The notes beneath the pieces are model-generated. The model had not been told where the DNA came from. It made no database searches and was given only the letters and a program-made list of their open reading frames with translations. The position numbers and the translations under genes were made by a program. A DNA stretch of 64,000 nucleotides from Janthinobacterium violaceinigrum (GTDB lineage Bacteria > Pseudomonadota > Gammaproteobacteria > Burkholderiales > Burkholderiaceae_D), in assembly GCF_009208555.1 (NCBI RefSeq), contig NZ_WFLI01000015.1:1-64000 (forward strand), given 5' to 3'. Every line of letters starts with the position of its first letter. The stretch's first letter is position 1. This document shows positions 61,885 through 64,000 of the stretch, one piece after another.

Positions 61885-62244
61885 GTGAACCTCGAAAATT
61901 ACTTCCCCGTCCTGCTGTTCATTATTATCGGCCTTGGTGTCGGTATCGCTCCCCAGCTCCTGGGGCGCCTGTTAGGCCCTAACAAGCCTGACGCAGCAAA
62001 ACTCTCCCCGTACGAATGTGGCTTTGAAGCATTCGAAGACGCGCGCATGAAATTTGATGTGCGCTACTATCTGGTCGCAATCCTGTTTATTTTGTTCGAT
62101 CTGGAAACGGCATTCTTTTTCCCATGGGGCGTTGCAATGCGCGACCTGGGCTGGGCCGGTTTCGTCACGATGATGGTGTTCATCGCTGAATTCGTGGTCG
62201 GATTTTGGTACATTTGGAAGAAAGGTGCCCTTGACTGGGAATAA
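61885..62244 (+). CDS. nuoA: NADH-quinone oxidoreductase subunit A
   Basis: 119 residues from the GTG at 61885 ([11 protein letters not shown]), matching the N-terminus expected for betaproteobacterial NuoA ([15 protein letters not shown]). The frame stays open further upstream through the tRNA terminator, but those codons are not conserved family sequence. Three membrane helices; [14 protein letters not shown] with the conserved Cys loop is present. There is no clear ribosome site before the GTG, so the start deserves attention. First gene of the complex I operon; nuoB starts 3 bases after its stop. Confidence 0.93.
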   Translation: MNLENYFPVLLFIIIGLGVGIAPQLLGRLLGPNKPDAAKLSPYECGFEAFEDARMKFDVRYYLVAILFILFDLETAFFFPWGVAMRDLGWAGFVTMMVFIAEFVVGFWYIWKKGALDWE

Positions 62245-62247
62245 GCC

Positions 62248-62724
62248 ATGGCTATTGAAGGCGTATTAAGCGAAGGTTTCATCACCACCTCGGCCGACAA
62301 GCTGATCAACTGGGCGCGCACCGGGTCTATGTTCCCGATGACGTTCGGTCTGGCCTGCTGTGCGGTCGAAATGATGCATGTGGGCGCAGCCCGCTACGAT
62401 ATGGACCGTTTCGGCGTCGTGTTTCGTCCGTCGCCGCGTCAGTCCGACGTCATGATCGTTGCCGGCACCCTGTGCAACAAGATGGCGCCGGCCCTGCGCA
62501 AGGTCTACGACCAGATGGCAGAGCCACGCTGGGTCATCTCGATGGGTTCCTGCGCCAATGGCGGCGGGTACTACCATTACTCCTACTCTGTGGTGCGCGG
62601 CTGCGACCGCATCGTGCCCGTCGACGTGTATGTGCCTGGCTGTCCTCCGACCGCTGAAGCCTTGTTGTACGGCATCATGCAGTTGCAGAACAAGATCAAG
62701 CGTACCAGCACGATCGCACGCTAA
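62248..62724 (+). CDS. nuoB: NADH-quinone oxidoreductase subunit B
   Basis: 158 residues; carries cluster N2. The four ligand cysteines are in [23 protein letters not shown] and [12 protein letters not shown]2 passes electrons to ubiquinone. A taagcc spacer separates it from nuoA; the ribosome site is in the end of nuoA. Confidence 0.97.
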   Translation: MAIEGVLSEGFITTSADKLINWARTGSMFPMTFGLACCAVEMMHVGAARYDMDRFGVVFRPSPRQSDVMIVAGTLCNKMAPALRKVYDQMAEPRWVISMGSCANGGGYYHYSYSVVRGCDRIVPVDVYVPGCPPTAEALLYGIMQLQNKIKRTSTIAR

Positions 62725-62741
62725 CGGGGCCGCTTCAGATT

Positions 62742-63335
62742 ATGACAACACATTTAGAAGTATTGCAAAACGCCCTCGGCACTGCCCTGGGCGATCGCGT
62801 TAGCACGACCGTTGCGCTGGGCGAAGTGACCCTGGTCGTCAAGGCCGAGGACTACCTGGCCGTGATGCAAACCTTGCGCGACGATCCGACCCTGCATTTC
62901 GAGCAATTGCTCGACCTGTGCGGCGTCGACTACTCGACCTATGGCGACGGTAGCTGGGATGGCCTGCGTTTCGCGGCCGTCTCGCACCTGCTGTCGGTCA
63001 AGCACAACTGGCGCGTGCGCGTGCGCGTGTTCGCACCGGACGACGACATGCCGCTGCTGCCTTCCGTGGTGGGTATCTGGCGTGCCGTCAACTGGTACGA
63101 GCGCGAAGCGTTCGACCTGCTGGGCATCCTCTTCGAAGGCCACAACGACTTGCGCCGCCTGCTGACCGACTACGGTTTCATCGGCCATCCGTTCCGCAAG
63201 GATTTCCCCGTCTCCGGCTATGTCGAGATGCGCTACGATCCGGAACAAAAGCGCGTGATTTACCAGCCCGTGACGATCGAGCCGCGGGAAAACGTGCCGC
63301 GCGTGATCCGCGAAGAACATTACGGGATGAAATAA
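62742..63335 (+). CDS. nuoC: NADH-quinone oxidoreductase subunit C
   Basis: 197 residues with the 30-kDa subunit signature [10 protein letters not shown] ([21 protein letters not shown]) and [20 protein letters not shown]. It is separate from NuoD, as in most betaproteobacteria; in E. coli C and D are fused. Its stop codon TAA shares one base with the nuoD start (TAATG). Confidence 0.97.
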   Translation: MTTHLEVLQNALGTALGDRVSTTVALGEVTLVVKAEDYLAVMQTLRDDPTLHFEQLLDLCGVDYSTYGDGSWDGLRFAAVSHLLSVKHNWRVRVRVFAPDDDMPLLPSVVGIWRAVNWYEREAFDLLGILFEGHNDLRRLLTDYGFIGHPFRKDFPVSGYVEMRYDPEQKRVIYQPVTIEPRENVPRVIREEHYGMK

Positions 63336-64000
63336 TGGCTGAGATTAAGAACTACACCCTGAACTTTGGGCCACAGCATCCGGCCGCGCACGGTGTGCTG
63401 CGCCTGGTGCTGGAGATGGATGGCGAAGTCATCCAGCGCGCCGACCCGCATATCGGCCTGCTGCACCGCGCCACCGAGAAGCTGGCCGAGCAAAAGACCT
63501 ACCTGCAATCCGTGCCGTACATGGACCGTCTCGACTATGTGTCGATGATGTGCAATGAACACGCGTACGTGATGGCCATCGAAAAGATGCTGGGCCTGGA
63601 AGTGCCCCTGCGCGCGCAGTACATCCGCGTCATGTTCGACGAGATGACGCGCATCCTGAATCACCTGATGTGGCTGGGCACCCACGCGTTGGACGTCGGC
63701 GCCATGGGGCCGTTCCTGTATTGCTTCCGCGACCGCGAAGACTTGTTTGACGCCTACGAGGCAGTGTCGGGCGCGCGCATGCACGCGGCCTACTACCGTC
63801 CGGGCGGCGTGTACCGCGACCTGCCGGACGCGATGCCGCAGCACAAGGCGTCGATCATCCGCAACGCCAAGGCCATCGGCAAGCTGAACGAAAACCGCCA
63901 GGGTTCGCTGCTGGACTTCATCGAAGACTTCGCGCGCCGTTTCCCGAACTCGGTGGACGAGTACGAAACCCTGCTGACCGACAACCGTATCTGGAAACAG
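63335..64000 (+). CDS. nuoD: NADH-quinone oxidoreductase subunit D, 3' end beyond window
   Basis: 222 residues are visible of an expected 415 or so. The 49-kDa subunit N-terminus [51 protein letters not shown] and [12 protein letters not shown] are intact. It forms the quinone-binding pocket with NuoB. The window ends inside the gene. Confidence 0.97.
   Translation, partial: MAEIKNYTLNFGPQHPAAHGVLRLVLEMDGEVIQRADPHIGLLHRATEKLAEQKTYLQSVPYMDRLDYVSMMCNEHAYVMAIEKMLGLEVPLRAQYIRVMFDEMTRILNHLMWLGTHALDVGAMGPFLYCFRDREDLFDAYEAVSGARMHAAYYRPGGVYRDLPDAMPQHKASIIRNAKAIGKLNENRQGSLLDFIEDFARRFPNSVDEYETLLTDNRIWKQ

Overview
The window reads as chromosomal DNA of a betaproteobacterium of the Burkholderiales, most likely Oxalobacteraceae and closest in feel to Janthinobacterium. 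The reasons are the high GC content, the GC-ending codons, the runs ilvB-ilvH-ilvC / pssA-leuA and rpsO-pnp / qor-tpiA-secG-tRNA-Leu-nuoABCD, the sigma-DUF3619-DUF3106-RDD operon, and acetolactate synthase and NuoA sequences of betaproteobacterial type. The genus is inferred from memory of families and gene order, not from a search. No prophage, insertion sequence, CRISPR array or plasmid function was seen.

Layout. (1) 1-17.6 kb is a type VI secretion locus: a truncated minus-strand gene at the left edge, an M15 peptidase, tssM, tagF and an OmpA-like protein (plus); tssJ-tssK-tssL (minus); then a TPR lipoprotein, tssB, tssC, hcp, tssE, clpV/tssH and tssA (plus). The baseplate genes tssF and tssG, and vgrG and PAAR genes, are not in the window. 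(2) 17.6-28.9 kb is a mixed block: periplasmic binding protein, lipocalin Blc, a chemoreceptor, a DTW-domain protein, a radical SAM protein with a LexA box at its start, ChaC, a LysR regulator divergent from a VOC/FAH/maleylacetoacetate isomerase operon, a uracil-DNA-glycosylase-like protein without the catalytic Asp, and a NADAR protein. (3) 29.0-35.9 kb is the iron-sulfur assembly operon iscR-iscS-iscU-iscA-hscB-hscA-fdx-iscX plus a methyltransferase, with an IscR box on a good promoter and a repeat element between iscU and iscA.

(4) 35.9-39.6 kb holds a REP-like repeat, a pseudouridine-synthase-like protein with Glu in place of the catalytic Asp, and a minus-strand operon of sigma factor, DUF3619, DUF3106, RDD and truncated haemoglobin. 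(5) 40.1-50.5 kb is branched-chain amino acid synthesis (ilvB, ilvH, ilvC, leuA) with pssA. Between ilvC and pssA, where psd sits in many relatives, there is an alpha/beta hydrolase, an MFS transporter and two tandem SIMPL paralogues. (6) 50.6-64.0 kb contains a BamE-like lipoprotein, rpsO, pnp, a block of mostly exported or unknown proteins (54.1-59.1 kb), a quinone oxidoreductase, tpiA, secG, tRNA-Leu(GAG), and the start of the complex I operon (nuoA, B, C and truncated nuoD).

The conserved runs look like ordinary housekeeping DNA. The accessory material is the secretion locus, the 43.6-47.9 kb and 54.1-59.1 kb blocks, and the small structured repeats next to stop codons.
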